Positions 32,487-44,803 are shown, counted from the stretch's first letter. The stretch is DNA of 64,000 nucleotides from Tachypleus tridentatus (GCF_004210375.1 NC_134837.1:155413310-155477309), one strand, 5' to 3'. The notes: a model not told the origin generated them from the sequence alone. Program-made: numbers and translations.

Positions 32487-32726
32487 TAACAATTTTTAAA
32501 ATTGAAATGACAACTAATAAAGTTACATTTTTTCTAAACTTGATAACTGTTTTTTGAAGCTATTAATAACTGAAATAAGAAACAAAGTCAAATAAAAAAC
32601 ATTGTAAAGCGGTTAGTGTTTTCTCCAATAACTTCTGGTGAGAAATGAACTTTTAAAAATTTGGTCTGCTTTTCCTTAGGTATGAGAAAATATTTCTGTT
32701 GTACCACCCACAGTGCTAAGATACGC

Positions 32727-32848
32727 TGTTGTTTATTTTTAAGCACAAAGGTACACAAAGGGCTAATTATGCTCTGCTTACCAAGGGTATCGAAGTCCGG
32801 TTTCTAGTAGTATAATTTCGAAGACATACCACTGTGCCACTATGAGGA
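32727..32848 (-). mobile_element. SINE B copy
   Basis: TTTTTAAGCACAAAGGTACA to CATACCACTGTGCCACTATG; A and B boxes recognisable on the minus strand. Confidence 0.88.
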
Positions 32849-33091
32849 AGAACTTGAAAAACCCAAAACAAAATGGGTTGATATCGTTAAAGAAAGTGGC
32901 AAAAGGGGGTTACTTTCTTTTAATATTATCTATACATCTTAATATTTTCGCAACTACAAGAAATCCTTACAAGGATATCAAAGCAATATGGAAGAGAATA
33001 AATTATATCAAAATTTGATTGAATAAAAAATAACTGATGGACCTAATCATAAACTTGTATTAATACCTTAGCCTTTACATTACTTGAATGC

Positions 33092-33197
33092 GTTTATTCG
33101 TTTTTAAGCACAAAGTTACACAATGAGCTATCTATCTGTGTTGTGACCATCGCAAGATATAAATTTCAGACTTAACGCTGAGCCACTGAGGAGCCTA
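33092..33197 (-). mobile_element. SINE B copy, old
   Basis: TTTTTAAGCACAAAGTTACA, GAGCTATCTATCTGTGTTGT; head GCTGAGCCACTGAGGAGCC. Confidence 0.85.
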
Positions 33198-33318
33198 CTT
33201 AAATGCAAGAGAAAATATCTATTTATCTGACAATCAGTTTATTTAAAGTTACGTCATTTAATTTATAAAATACGTGCTAATAAAGACTTTTAACATACCT
33301 GTAGACATAGCTTAAGTA

Positions 33319-33508
33319 TGGTTTGTTTGTAGTTAAGCACAAAGTTACACAATGAGCTATCTGTCCTCTGTCCATCCGTGAGGATGTTGTAACGTAACGA
33401 GTAAACCCACTATTCATTATTAAAAGAGTAGCCCAAGAGTTTCCTTTCACTCCTCAATTAGAAACAGCTGGCGCAGATAGCCCTCGTGTAGCATTGCGCG
33501 AAACTGAA
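33319..33508. mobile_element. Chimera of SINE B tail (reverse) and SINE A body/tail (forward)
   Basis: 33319-33375 reads as a reversed SINE B tail (TTTGTAGTTAAGCACAAAGT). From about 33376 it continues as forward SINE A (GTGAGGATGTTGTAACGTAA, then CGCAGATAGCCCTCGTGTAG). Two inverted tails now enclose a short element. Confidence 0.8.
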
Positions 33509-34031
33509 CCCATATTTTGTGGCTAAGACTCATTTAAAGGGCTTTTACATCATTACGCAATATTGGTATTCAGCCACTTCTGTGTTTTGTTTATAACAGA
33601 TTTTAATAATGTTTTTTTCTTGGCCTTCGTTTGTGTTTTCTACAATATGTTCATCAAAATCAACATTGCAGTTAAGTAGTAGTTCATTTCCATTTTACAG
33701 AGAAATACAAAGTTCACATATGCTACAATTCTGCCTATGGCAGGCTCTGCGTTTAAGAAAGGTTATAAAATTATATCATTTTACTTCTGCCAATTCTTAA
33801 AATAATGTAAAGTGTGCATTCGCTTTTAAATTTCTACAAAATAAAAGAAGTATTTACATTCGGTCCTTATATAATAAGACAAAGCAATGTGGTAATTTCA
33901 CTTTTCTTTCTTCTGTTCGGCTTTGACTCATATATTTCTCATACATCCAATGCGCTTCCGCTAATTGAACTAAAGGCTTAATCCTTTAAGATGTGTTAAT
34001 AATTCACTTTTATTTTTGAACTAAGTCTTCC

Positions 34032-34200
34032 ACAACTGTTCTTAAACTAGTGTCGCGTAAATTAGTTGAAACTTAATTTAAAATCAAACTATCAGAACTG
34101 TTCTTAAACTTGTCCAATACAAATTTGTTGAGACCTAGTTTAAATTCAAACCACCATAATGTTCACAAAGTTGTACAACACAAATAAGTTAAGAGACCTA
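34032..34200. repeat. About 62-bp tandem repeat, 2.7 copies, diverged
   Basis: Units begin ACTGTTCTTAAACTAGTG (34034), ACTGTTCTTAAACTTGTC (34095) and ATGTTCACAAAGTTGTAC (34157), followed by AATTnGTTGA blocks. Confidence 0.75.
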
Positions 34201-34216
34201 ATATACTATTATAACC

Positions 34217-34483
34217 TGGGCCCGGCATAGCCAAGCGCGTAAGGCGTGCGACTCGTAATCCGAGGGTCGCGCTAAACATACTCGCCCTCCCAGCCATGGG
34301 GGCGTATAATGTTCCGGCAATCCCACTCTTCGTTGGTAAAAGAGTAGCCCAAGAGTTGGCGGTAAGTGGTGATGACTAGCTGTCTTACACTGCAAAATTA
34401 GGGACGGCTAGCACAGATAGCCCTCGAGTAGCTTTGTGCGAAATTCTAAAACAAACGTGCGAAATTCTAAAACAAACAAACAT
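34217..34483 (+). mobile_element. SINE A copy lacking the B box, doubled tail
   Basis: GAGGGTCGCG joins directly to CTAAACATACTCGCCC; about 20 bases with the B box are missing. The tail unit GTGCGAAATTCTAAAACAAA occurs twice in tandem (34437 and 34458). Confidence 0.93.
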
Positions 34484-35400
34484 ACGGTGAGAAAATTGTT
34501 TAAAAGTAGCAATGATTAATCACTGGAAGTTGTTTTATCAAACTTTTTACGATAAAAAAGAAAAAATTATCGATAATGTAAATTCATATTTAAATAAAAA
34601 AAATGAAACCACAAGTAATATCAAAAGTAAGCTAAAAGTACAGTATATTAAATTAAAGCGCCTATTAATAGTCTCTTTTAATATTGGTGATAGAATAAAG
34701 CCTTTCAACTACTGATTTTTATAGTAGGCCCATTTTAAACCTAGTTTATTTTGTAATGGGGCTATTCAAAACTCTACAGATAAAAGAAATAGACTTTATA
34801 AACTCATAAACACACCTACGTTAATTCCTGAATCTAAGCATGCATAAATTGAAATTATGTTTTTTTCTTATGCATTATATAAATTATAAAATGTTTTTTG
34901 AAATAGTATTTCCCACAGGAAGCATCATAAAGTAAGGTAGTAAGGGTCGCATTTTGATGGTGTGACCACAGGATTTATTATTCCAGGGTTGTTTTTCTTG
35001 ATTACCGTGCTTTTCCGGGCTTGTGTAATATTTTGCAGCAAATGAGTTTGAAGAGTGGCACAGCTTGGAAACTATTTTCCAAAAAGAGTGCTTAATGGAC
35101 AAGAGAAGAAGTTCAGTGTTAAGCGTTAATCATGGCCCAAGATAATAGTATGACCTAGAAGACGTCTTTCTCTGGATGTTGACTTTTTTCCATTTATGCA
35201 TAGACATATGTCTAAAATGTTTTTTTTCTGGTCTCAGGTAATAGAGTATGCAATCTGGGACCTTCAGAACTGTTGACCTCATTTTACCCCTACGTTTTAA
35301 TGTTGATTCACAAAACGTTCGGGAAAATGAAGGTGATTATGGTAGCTACGTGAACAGTGGTCTTAAAACCAAATGGAAAGAAAGGTCTTTAATAAAATCT

Positions 35401-35560
35401 TGGCTCGGCATGGCCAGGTGATTAAGACGCTCGACTCGTAATCTAAGGGTCGCGGTTTCGAATCTCCGTCACACTCAAACTGCATTCCCTCTGCTAAATT
35501 AAAGATGGCTAGCGCAGATAGCCCTCGCGTAGCTTTGTGCGAAAGTTCAAAACAAATACT
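35401..35560 (+). mobile_element. SINE A copy, internally deleted
   Basis: Complete head (GGCTCGGCATGGCCAGGTGA to CCGTCACACTCAAACTGC) joined to CTCTGCTAAATTAAAGATGG and tail; the central ~110 bases are gone. Confidence 0.9.
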
Positions 35561-36183
35561 GTGCCTCCTGTCCTTGAGCCCAACTATGCAAAACAGTGGC
35601 TTAGACTGAAATGTATAAGGAAGTAACCCGGGAATTCTTTACCCTTGAATATTGGAGAAGGCAATAGATTTGCATCACTGTTGAGACCTTTTTGGAAACG
35701 TCTAACAGTCAGTTGAGACGCCCATGAGATGACGGTCATGGATTGTTATCAGTTTCCAGGAGCATCTACATTCAGTAAATCTTTAGTCCTTGTTACTGGA
35801 TAACAATATGATGAGTTAACGTATGAAACTTTCTTACACTGCATAAGCAGGGGCAAATTTAAGTCTAAATACCTAGTTAGCTAAAGAAAAAAAAAGTGGG
35901 GCAGTGGGCTCTATTCATACCAATATAAATATACCTCAAGCGAAAGTAGATAGGGGCCCTGTCAGGTTTAGCTCACCATTAAATCCGTCCCTGTTTCTAT
36001 AACCCCTAGTAATTAAAGCAGTATGTTTCACCTTACAGAAAATTTTCAACTGACTCATAAGTTCATTTCATGAACATGAACAGATGCGAGACAGCGCAGC
36101 TGTTGGACTTCATCTTTCATTAACTCATGCAGACTCCTCTTTATGATCAGGGGTGACAACAATAATGGATGGGTTATATTAGA

Positions 36184-36358
36184 TTGTTTGTTTGATTTCT
36201 GTATTTCGCACAAAGCTATTTGAGAGCTATCTGGACTAGCCGTCTCTACTTTTACAGTTTAAGAACAGAAGGAAGCTAGTTATCACCACCCACCGCCAAC
36301 TCTTGGTTTCTCTTTCACCAATGAATAGTGGGATTGACCGTCACGTTAATAACACTCT
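36184..36358 (-). mobile_element. SINE A copy, head missing
   Basis: TTGTTTGTTTGATTTCTGTA start; ends in the body (GATTGACCGTCACGTTAATA). Confidence 0.9.
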
Positions 36359-36562
36359 TAGTTACTCGATTGAAAAGATTCTGAAGTGTCACAGAAAGTC
36401 ATTTATTTCACAATATATATTTTTTATCCGGGCGAAATAAAAGAATAAATAGACATATAACTAGAATATAGTATTATGGAAAAAATCTATATTTAAACAT
36501 GCTTTGGCTGTATTTGAAAATCACTATTAAAGCCAGGAAGTAGATAGAATCACAATGTTATT

Positions 36563-36834
36563 GTTTGTTTTTGAATTTCGCGTAAAGCTACTCGAGGGCT
36601 ATCTGTGCTAGCCGTCCCTAATTTAGCAGTGTAAAACTAGAGGGAAGGCAGCCAGTCATCACCACCCACCACCAACGTTTGGGCTACTCTCTTACCAACG
36701 AATAATGGGATTGACCGTCACATTATAACGCGCCTACGGCTGAAAGGGCGAGCATGTTTGGTGTGATGTGGATTCAAACTCACGACCCTCAGATTACAAG
36801 TCGCACGTCTTAACCCACCTGGCCATGCCGGACC
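36563..36834 (-). mobile_element. SINE A copy, full length
   Basis: TTGTTTTTGAATTTCGCGTA to ACCTGGCCATGCCGGACC. Confidence 0.93.
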
Positions 36835-37241
36835 CACAATGTTATAAACTCTTATTAAGAAAGGAAAGAAATAAACTATAGCAGCATACACTATCACATA
36901 TGACGCGTTTTTCCAGCGTCATTATGTCATCAATTATATAATTAAAAAAAAGAAGATGACAAACAAGTAAAATCGTGTCACGTACAAACATTTTCAACGA
37001 AGTACTCTGGTAGTTTGTGTGTCTGTTACAGACAACGAACGGAGGTATTCAGACTCTGGAAACTAGTCGAATTTTACTCTAAGTTTACAATTTTTGGATT
37101 AAATTATGTACGTAAGTATATTTGTACTAAATGCTCTAAAACATTCCTTTAAAGCCAACTAGTTTTAGAACATTCACATCCTTACTATCTATCAAGGGTT
37201 CATGTGAGATCACTTACAAAATCATAGGTCTCCCTTTTAGT

Positions 37242-37506
37242 GGGCCCGGCATGGCCAGGTTGTTAAGGCACTCGACTCATAATCCGAGGATCATGGGTTC
37301 CAATCCCCGTCACACCAAACCTTTCAGCCGTAGGGCCGTTATAATGTGACCATCAATCCGACTATTCCTTGGTAAAAGAGTAGTCCAAGGTTTGGTGGTG
37401 GGTGACGATGACTAGCTGCCTCCCCTCTAATCTTACACTGCTAAATTAAGGACGGCTAGCGCAGATAGTCCTCGTGTAGCTTTGAGCGAAATTCAAAACC
37501 AAACCT
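37242..37506 (+). mobile_element. SINE A copy, full length
   Basis: GGCCCGGCATGGCCAGGTTG to GAAATTCAAAACCAAACC; short gap after the B box. Confidence 0.93.
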
Positions 37507-37514
37507 TTTTAGAG

Positions 37515-37604
37515 TTTCTTTTGTTAGCAGTTAAGCACAAAGTTATACAATGGATTATCTGTCCTATGTCAACCACGGGCACCGAAATCCGCTTTCTAAA
37601 AATT
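37515..37604 (-). mobile_element. SINE B copy, partial
   Basis: GCAGTTAAGCACAAAGTTAT with GGATTATCTGTCCTATGTC; head missing. Tail to tail with the SINE A copy just before it. Confidence 0.8.
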
Positions 37605-39353
37605 AACAATTTGGAAAAGAGTGAATAATTATCTGTAAAAATGATATTAATATATAAATTTTAATAAGAAAATGTAAGTAACGCCAAAACTTCAAACACG
37701 TGTATATCTTTATCTACGGTATACTGATCAAGACCTGGAACTGAGACGGTATGTATTAAAGGGACAAAGGAATCAATATATTAATTCATTGGAAAAACAC
37801 ACAAATATATGGTCTTGCTTCTTCACTCTGTATATTATTTTTCCTACTGGGAGAGCGAGTGATCAATGGCTTATTTTTGTTTTAAATGTATGATTTCTAC
37901 GACTGTATTATTTTTAGTGTGTAAATTATCGTTAACATTTACAACGTAGTGGAAACTGTGTATTTTAATTCGACTCTTTGTAGCAGGTGAGACCAACTGA
38001 ATGTTGCTAAGCGACAGCAAGCGTAAAACAATCTACTCGCTTACAAATATATAAGCCGTATATTCCACACTGCAAATATTTTCTTCTTAAAATTGAAGAA
38101 AATAAATAATATATGTGTGTGTGTGTTTGTACACAGATAAGAATAAATAAAAACACAAAATAACTGTGTACTCCGGACAATTCTGGGTATGTATATGACG
38201 GTTACAGAAAAACTGCGTATGTAGGAATATGTTAAGCCTTTTTAATATCGAGTAAATAAAAAAATAACTCTCAGTTTCTTCCTGTAACATCCTAAGGAAA
38301 ACTTTCCCACTGCTAGTTAACTGGATGCAATGTAGCCCACTGAACTTATATTGATATTGTAGATTATACCTTGTGTTCTCGCCTAGTTATACATTAAAAC
38401 AATACACGTATACCAGTGTAAGATTTAAATAAAACGCAATATATCGCTCTGATTTTAAATTTGTAATATTTTGGGCCATTTAAAAATATGATTATTTTTA
38501 TTATTACGTAATGTACATATTTCAAATGATAAATGAATCATGTCATGCACTTGTAACATTGAAAGTTTGGTCTTATAACATAAGTTATCAGTTAACTGTT
38601 AACTATGTTGAAATAAGTTGAACAAACTTAATTTGTATTCCACGTGTTTGTATAAAACTGTTTTCCATGGAGGGGATACTATAATCTGTGTTTAATACAA
38701 ATGTATAATTGTTGCAAACATTTATACGTAGTTCAGAGCTCTTGTAACAGAGAATGTCAGAGAAAAGTTGAGAATACCCGCAGAAATAGTTTCTAATTTG
38801 TAAATGAAGAAATGAGCAATATCTACTGAACAATACTGAATTAGAATAAGCTAACAATTACTTGAATAGTTCAACTACTTACCCTTTCAAGCGACAAAAA
38901 AGGATGAAATATACTCGCTTGGCACAATAAACCGTCTATCAGACTTGCGTGATCAACCTAACATACAATTATTTAACTAGAACTCAGCTGTTCTCGCGAT
39001 TTCACTTGTTCTGCGAGAACTTACACAAGAACAGAGCATATCATTGACTCACAAATATCTTTGTACAATGGGCGATGCCATCAAATAGTGTATACAATCA
39101 ATCTGTTTTTTTTTTGTATCAGTTTACGTAAAAAAAGTTTAGATGCAATGCAAATAAGTAAAACAAGCTCAAAATAATTTTGGAAAAGAATGAAACTAAT
39201 GTTATTTGCAGCTTCATGATGAAATTCACTACTGTAGATGAAATCAACAAATTTATTGTTTAAAAATTTTATCGTTTCTTTGTGGCTGTTTAGTAAAGAT
39301 ACATTAATATTCAATTTAAATGATTTCCATAAGTTTATATAAAATTTAAAACA

Positions 39354-39476
39354 GATTTGTTTGTAGTTAAGGGCCAAGCTATATAAAGGGTTATCTGTGC
39401 TCTGCTCACCACGGGTATCGAAACCTGATTTCTAGCGTTGTAAATTCGCAAAAATACCATTATACCACTGGGGCCC
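39354..39476 (-). mobile_element. SINE B copy
   Basis: TTTGTTTGTAGTTAAGGGCC, GGTTATCTGTGCTCTGCTCA, GGGTATCGAAACCTG (B box), CCACTGGGGCCC end. Confidence 0.9.
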
Positions 39477-40290
39477 GTAAGGGTTTGTTCTTTTAGCAAA
39501 AATAAAGATATTATATTGTGTATAATTAAGTGAAACGTTTTTTGTTTTGCTTTTCAAACTTTAACTTCAAATTTCGTTCTAATGACATGAAAGAGCAAAA
39601 ATATTATTACAAACTTTTACTTTCGTTAGTGGATTCGGTGAAAATAATTCAACAGCTGGTCCAGATAACTATAACAACTGTGTTTCTACAAGCTTATAGA
39701 CAGTGGTACTTATAAGTTATGTCGACAAATGACATTTTAACCATTCACTGAACTTCTTATGTATATGTCTTCCCAAACAAATAAACCTTATATAGCTTAC
39801 TCTTAGAATTTCTAAACTTTAGAACTTTCTAGGCCTGCCTTATCGTCATTATTACAACCTGCGTCTCCCTCTAGCCAAATTTAAATTACAACCTTCAAAT
39901 ATAATATTTAATAATATATTTATGGCAGTTTGAAATTTTCAGGGTATCCATTCTTGATCATGTGAATATCAACATGAAATACAACAAAATTATATAATGT
40001 ATAATCACATAGTACCTTTTATGCATTGAAGTGAACAAAGTAGAGAAAAGAATAATGTTTCTTTATTAATAAATATCCCACACAAAATATTAAACTGACT
40101 TTCTCGCAAATAATAAAATATTATTAGTATCAGGCATTATTAGCTAAAAGTAAAGTCAAATAAGAACTTAAGTAGTTTCGTGTAATATCTTTAAAATTAC
40201 CGCATTTTTCTGATTTATACTTTTGTGCTAATTGAGAGCTTATAGTAGTCTTTTAAATGTTGACGTAGTGTCATGAATTTTTTTGGTTTA

Positions 40291-40350
40291 TTGTTTGTAT
40301 TAAGCACAAAGCTGCACAAAGGGCTATCTGTGCTCTGCCCACCATGGGGA
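40291..40350 (-). mobile_element. SINE B tail fragment
   Basis: TTGTTTGTATTAAGCACAAA then GGGCTATCTGTGCTCTGCCC; head absent. Confidence 0.85.
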
Positions 40351-41082
40351 ATTTCTTTGGAAGACCCAAAAAAGAGTTAGATAAATGTATTGAAATTTAA
40401 TTGGCAAACATAAAAATACTGTTTGTGGGTCTTTGATATGCTTATAATGATCAAGTTGTTTTGTAACTTTCAGAAAAGAAGAATTCTATAGAAATAATAG
40501 CTTTGGTAAGAATATTCTGTATATTTAGTTACCATACTTAACTGTTTCGTTTTCTTTAAAATGCTTCTTTTTATTTCTAAGTCTAGGTGACTTTTTCATA
40601 CCTCTAAATGTTGCATAATACATAACGCATTCTGAGTTACTATAGGAAGTATTTCTAAAAATGCTCGAACAAATAATAGAAACCTCCAGCATATAGTTGG
40701 GTATGTGATCAAATTAAAAGAAAGAACATCGTGTTATCCTACAGAATACTACAACTTTAGTGATATATGTTGCAAGCCCTCTTCATTCTTAGTACACATT
40801 TAAAAAGAAAAGTCTCGTAATATTTGCATATTTTGCCTGCGACATTTCTACACTTGTTATACACATAAAGCTCTTCAGAACCTTTTCCTGTTCTTTGTCT
40901 GACACACATTGTAAACTTCCACTTAAACGAGGATGGGCAAATACTATATTTATTATTCATTCACACTTCACGTAATTAATATATCCTCTTTAGTTAAACT
41001 TCTGACCACTAAATGCTGCTGTTGAATCAGGGATAAGACTATTGTTCATACACATTTGAGATGGGAATTCAACCATTTCTCA

Positions 41083-41258
41083 AAACTTCTGAAAAAAAAC
41101 AAACTCAACTTTTCTTTGATAGTTGAAAAGAAATCCTATACCTAAACTTTTCCCTTGTTCACTTGGTTTACTAAGAAGTGAAATGTTTCGGTATAGGATT
41201 TATTTTCAGTTATCCAAGAGAAGAAGCTGGTGTTGTTTTGTTGTTATTTTCAGAAGTA
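41083..41258. repeat. Long imperfect hairpin (arms about 65 bp)
   Basis: The left arm ACTTCTGAAAA ... GATAGTTGAAAAGAAATCCT ATACC is matched in reverse complement by GGTATAGGATTTATTTTCAG TTATC ... TTTTCAGAAGT. Loop about 40 bases. Could be a MITE remnant or an inverted duplication. Confidence 0.75.
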
Positions 41259-41646
41259 TTCTTCGTATATTTTTTCTTCTACGATATTAAAAATCTGAGG
41301 GTTACGAGTGCTGTGCTTTATCATTGGGTATACTTTACTGCCTTCAGTTGTAATATTTAACAAATATTAGACTGTAAAATAAAACAGGCCATCCCACATT
41401 TACTACAAAACTTTCATAAAAGTATCCAATCGTAAGTAGTTCTTCAGGACAAGTTATAGGTAATGATGAAAAAAAGAGAGAGAGTATTCACTAATAGTGT
41501 ACGGAAACTAAAAAACATGCACCGTATTTACAGTTCATAAAACACTTTATTGATGTGAATGGATAATATGTAATACGGCAACCATGGTTACTGTAGTGAC
41601 CACACCTCACTCGTGTTGGAAAAGTTGTAAGGAACACGGTGAAGCG

Positions 41647-41774
41647 TGTTTGTTTGTTTGTAGTTTAGTAAAAAGCTATACAATGGACCTTCCGTGCTCT
41701 GTCCGCCGAAAGTATCGAAATACAGTTTTTAGCAATATAAATCAACAGATATGTCGCTGAGCCACTGGTGAAGG
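41647..41774 (-). mobile_element. SINE B copy
   Basis: TTTGTTTGTTTGTAGTTTAG to GTCGCTGAGCCACTGGTGAA. Confidence 0.88.
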
Positions 41775-41849
41775 AGTAGGCGATAAAGTGTGTTAACTAG
41801 CCTTGTTTTTTACACATAAACACTCCCTAAAATTTTATATTCATTTACT

Positions 41850-41957
41850 TAGCTCCCAGTGGCTCAACAGTAAGCCGACGCCAAAATTCCGGTTTCGATA
41901 CCGGTAGTGGGCAGCACACAGATAGTTTATTGTGTAGTTTCATTCTTAACTATAAAA
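41850..41957 (+). mobile_element. SINE B copy
   Basis: CTCCCAGTGGCTCAACAGTA, CCGGTTTCGATACCGGTAGT, diverged tail CATTCTTAACTATAAA. Confidence 0.88.
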
Positions 41958-42687
41958 ATGAACCATATCATTTACTTAAGTTACAAAAATCTCAACTAAG
42001 TATCGAATACTTGGAAATAAGAAGTAAACCAACATACTTTTCTAGCTAATAAACTCTTAAGACATTGAAATTATCACAATGACTCCAATTTTAATAAATC
42101 AAAGTGAATGCTTATTTGAACCAGAAATAACAATGTTTAATAGAGAAACATGAAATTTTTGAACTGAGAAGTGTAATATGAGATTACAATGAAATTAACA
42201 GCAGACAACCTATAATTAAGCACTTTATACTTTGGCTGTCTAATATCGATAGTGCATCAACACCAGTTTTTGTTACAAGACGTTGCAGGTAAGGCGTTTC
42301 ACCACCTCTAATCCTCAGGTCTAGAATTATTAACCAACCTCTTTGTTACGACAACCAGTAGTATGAGAAAAGTCAGTTGTTCTCAATTTTTTTAATTTTC
42401 TCTTAATTTTTACATTGGGCTAGCCATCCAACCACTACTGGAGTAAAAATTCTTAGAAATACAAGAACTTGAAAAGGTATTTCATGTTGTTCTTGGAAAA
42501 TTTAACATTTAGTCTACCGTAGTGGAGATTTAGCAAGATTTTATTCAATATTCGGAATAAACAAACTACACAGACATTTGATGTGTATTTCTGAAGATAT
42601 GATGAATTAGAATAGATGGTATTGGTATTGTGATACGCAGGCATATCCTGTTTTTACCAGCTTTAGTAATATACAAATTTTTGTACA

Positions 42688-42713
42688 GCTTATTATTATT
42701 ATTATTATTATTG
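42688..42713. repeat. ATT trinucleotide microsatellite
   Basis: About eight ATT units. A similar ATA/AAT run lies at 63268-63291. Confidence 0.95.
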
Positions 42714-43640
42714 AATCTAAGTGGTGTTAGCATAAACTTGTTTCTTTGTTTGCTATAGAACTGCCTATATATTATAGTTGACTACTGCTGTGAGAAAGCA
42801 AGTGTCACTATCGACTACCAAAAGGAAAACAAGTTTACCTGTATAATTGAAGCACGTTTCCTCAGTTTAATTTCTATACTGAGATCGACAAATGTAGTCC
42901 TATTTAGAAATCAGCGTGTTTATTTCGACTGAAAACTACCCAAACAGAAAGAATGTTGTGAAATCAAGTAGAACATACTGAGTTTTCATGTTTTTAAGTA
43001 CATGCACTTCACTTTTCTTTCTGTTTAATAACAAACCTTATGTTCGTCTTGCTAAACTTGTCTAGGCTCGTTATTTCATATGTACTAGGAAAATACTAAC
43101 CACATATTAATCTTCTAGTTTCCTGAAAAAAGTTTATTGTTATTAGCGTGTCTAAATATTTGCTACTTGTAAGGAACTTAGATTTCACCTGAAAATACCA
43201 AACTATATATATAACGTTTAAATGTTTTTATACAGCGGCATAGCTGGAGGCTGTATTCTTTGAATCTTCATTCTTGCAAACTTGTTCACTTACCATAACA
43301 ATATTTTTGCTATTTCACAGAATGTCTGTAAGACAGTATAAATAAATTTTACATTATTATTACACCAAACGAAAACAATTTTTTCATCTCCTTCAGGTAT
43401 ATTAAGTTTGATTGTGTTTTTTTTTTTCAATTTTTAATACAAGTTGCTTGTACTTAGTTTAACGTTTTATGTCATCAGAATGCATCCAGCAGCAAAACGA
43501 ACTTATTCCTACCTTTAGGCTGTCACTTATCGTAAGATCTTGTATAGGATAAATGTGCCTTGCCATAAAATGAATATCATAACGCATGTTTTACTAACAG
43601 ATTTACAACTAAACTTTCAGTGGGTTCTGCTCATTAAGGA

Positions 43641-43902
43641 TTGTTTGTTTGTTTGTTTTTGGAATTTCGCACAAAGCTACTACTGTGCTAGCCGTCCCTA
43701 ATTTTGCAGTGTAAGACTAGAGGGAAGGCAGCTAGTCATCACCACCCACCGCCAACTCTTTTACCAACGAATAGTGGGATTGATCGTACATTATACGCTC
43801 TCACGGCTGGGAGGGCGAGCATGTTTAGCGCGACGCGGGCGCGAACCCGCGACCCTCGGATTACGAGTCGCACGCCTTACGCGATTGCCCATGCCAGGCC
43901 CT
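43641..43902 (-). mobile_element. SINE A copy, full length
   Basis: TTGTTTGTTTGTTTTTGGAA to GCCCATGCCAGGCCC. It shares GCGACGCGGGCGCG in the head with the copy at 4075-4331, suggesting one subfamily. Confidence 0.93.
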
Positions 43903-44035
43903 CATTAAGGAACAGACATAACTTTGTTTAAATGCTGTTGCGTTAGTGGACATAAAAATGAATAATATTTCAGAAATTTTAACTGTGTGTAATTTAAAAA
44001 AATCAATAACTAAATTACTGTCTATAAAAATCTAT

Positions 44036-44165
44036 ATATATAAAGCCAAAATGTGGTAGTTTGTCATTCTCACAACACCGTCTGTAAGTACACAGTGCAA
44101 AACCTGGACTTTTTTATGTCGCGCATGCACGACACGTGTTTATCATAAAATATTTTAAGATAGCT
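44036..44165 (+). mobile_element. Possible Helitron-type 5' end
   Basis: The stretch TCTATATATATAAAGCCAAA, followed by GTGGTAGTTTGTCATTCTCA and a CGCGCATGCACGACACG block, resembles 5' ends of non-autonomous Helitrons. No matching 3' hairpin plus CTRR end was found, so this stays tentative. Confidence 0.25.
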
Positions 44166-44307
44166 GAACAAAATGTTTGACAACAACCTTTGTTTCTATA
44201 AACTTATAAAACTTTAGGCAAAGAATTTATTTCAAACTGACAAACAGACTGAAAACATCCTAAGAAAAACATAATATAATTAACAGGCGAAAATTCTTTA
44301 TTTCTTA

Positions 44308-44374
44308 AAGATTTTAGTGTAATTGAACAAGCAAACATCTCAGGATTTATATCTTGATTATAATTACACTAAAA
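44308..44374. repeat. Short perfect inverted repeat
   Basis: ATTTTAGTGTAATT (about 44310) and AATTACACTAAAAT (about 44360), 14 bases perfect, loop about 37. Confidence 0.75.
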
Positions 44375-44499
44375 TAAGCCACTGATGAAGCGTTCATGAA
44401 GTAGTTGTCCAAAGTAGTTATTTCTAATAAGATTACGTATCTTTGAACAAAGAGCCAAAATTTATGGTCCACAGTAAGTTTACAAACTTAAACACTAAA

Positions 44500-44566
44500 G
44501 ACCGGTATTCAATTCTCTGCGTTGAACAAAGTGCATTTAACTCATTGTGTAGCTTTGCACTAATAA
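44500..44566 (+). mobile_element. Possible old SINE B fragment
   Basis: GACCGGTATTCAATTCTCTG and CTCATTGTGTAGCTTTGCAC resemble the B box region and tail of the family. Confidence 0.45.
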
Positions 44567-44803
44567 ACCAAAAATACAAGATTATAAAATTTAATTATCA
44601 TAAATTATTCTACGGTTTACAACTGAGCTACAAAATAATCGCTTCTTTTATAATTTGTTTGTGAAAATGGTTATCAAAAGTGATCCAGTTGAAATTATCA
44701 TAAACTTTAAAGGCGTTTTTCAGTCGTCGGGTGAGGTAAAAAAGAACTGAAATTTAAAAATATAATTTTACATGTTTCGATTATTTCGCTCAGTAACTTT
44801 CTA

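Larger units (their letters stand above)
37605..43640. other. Intergenic AT-rich sequence
   Basis: Apart from the SINE B copies, the hairpin at 41.1 kb and the ATT microsatellite, no gene or element is seen. The longest open frames (84-98 residues at 38603-39377, minus) look like chance. Confidence 0.5.

Noticed and set aside
38113-38128. Short GT run
   Set aside because: Too short to count as a microsatellite.
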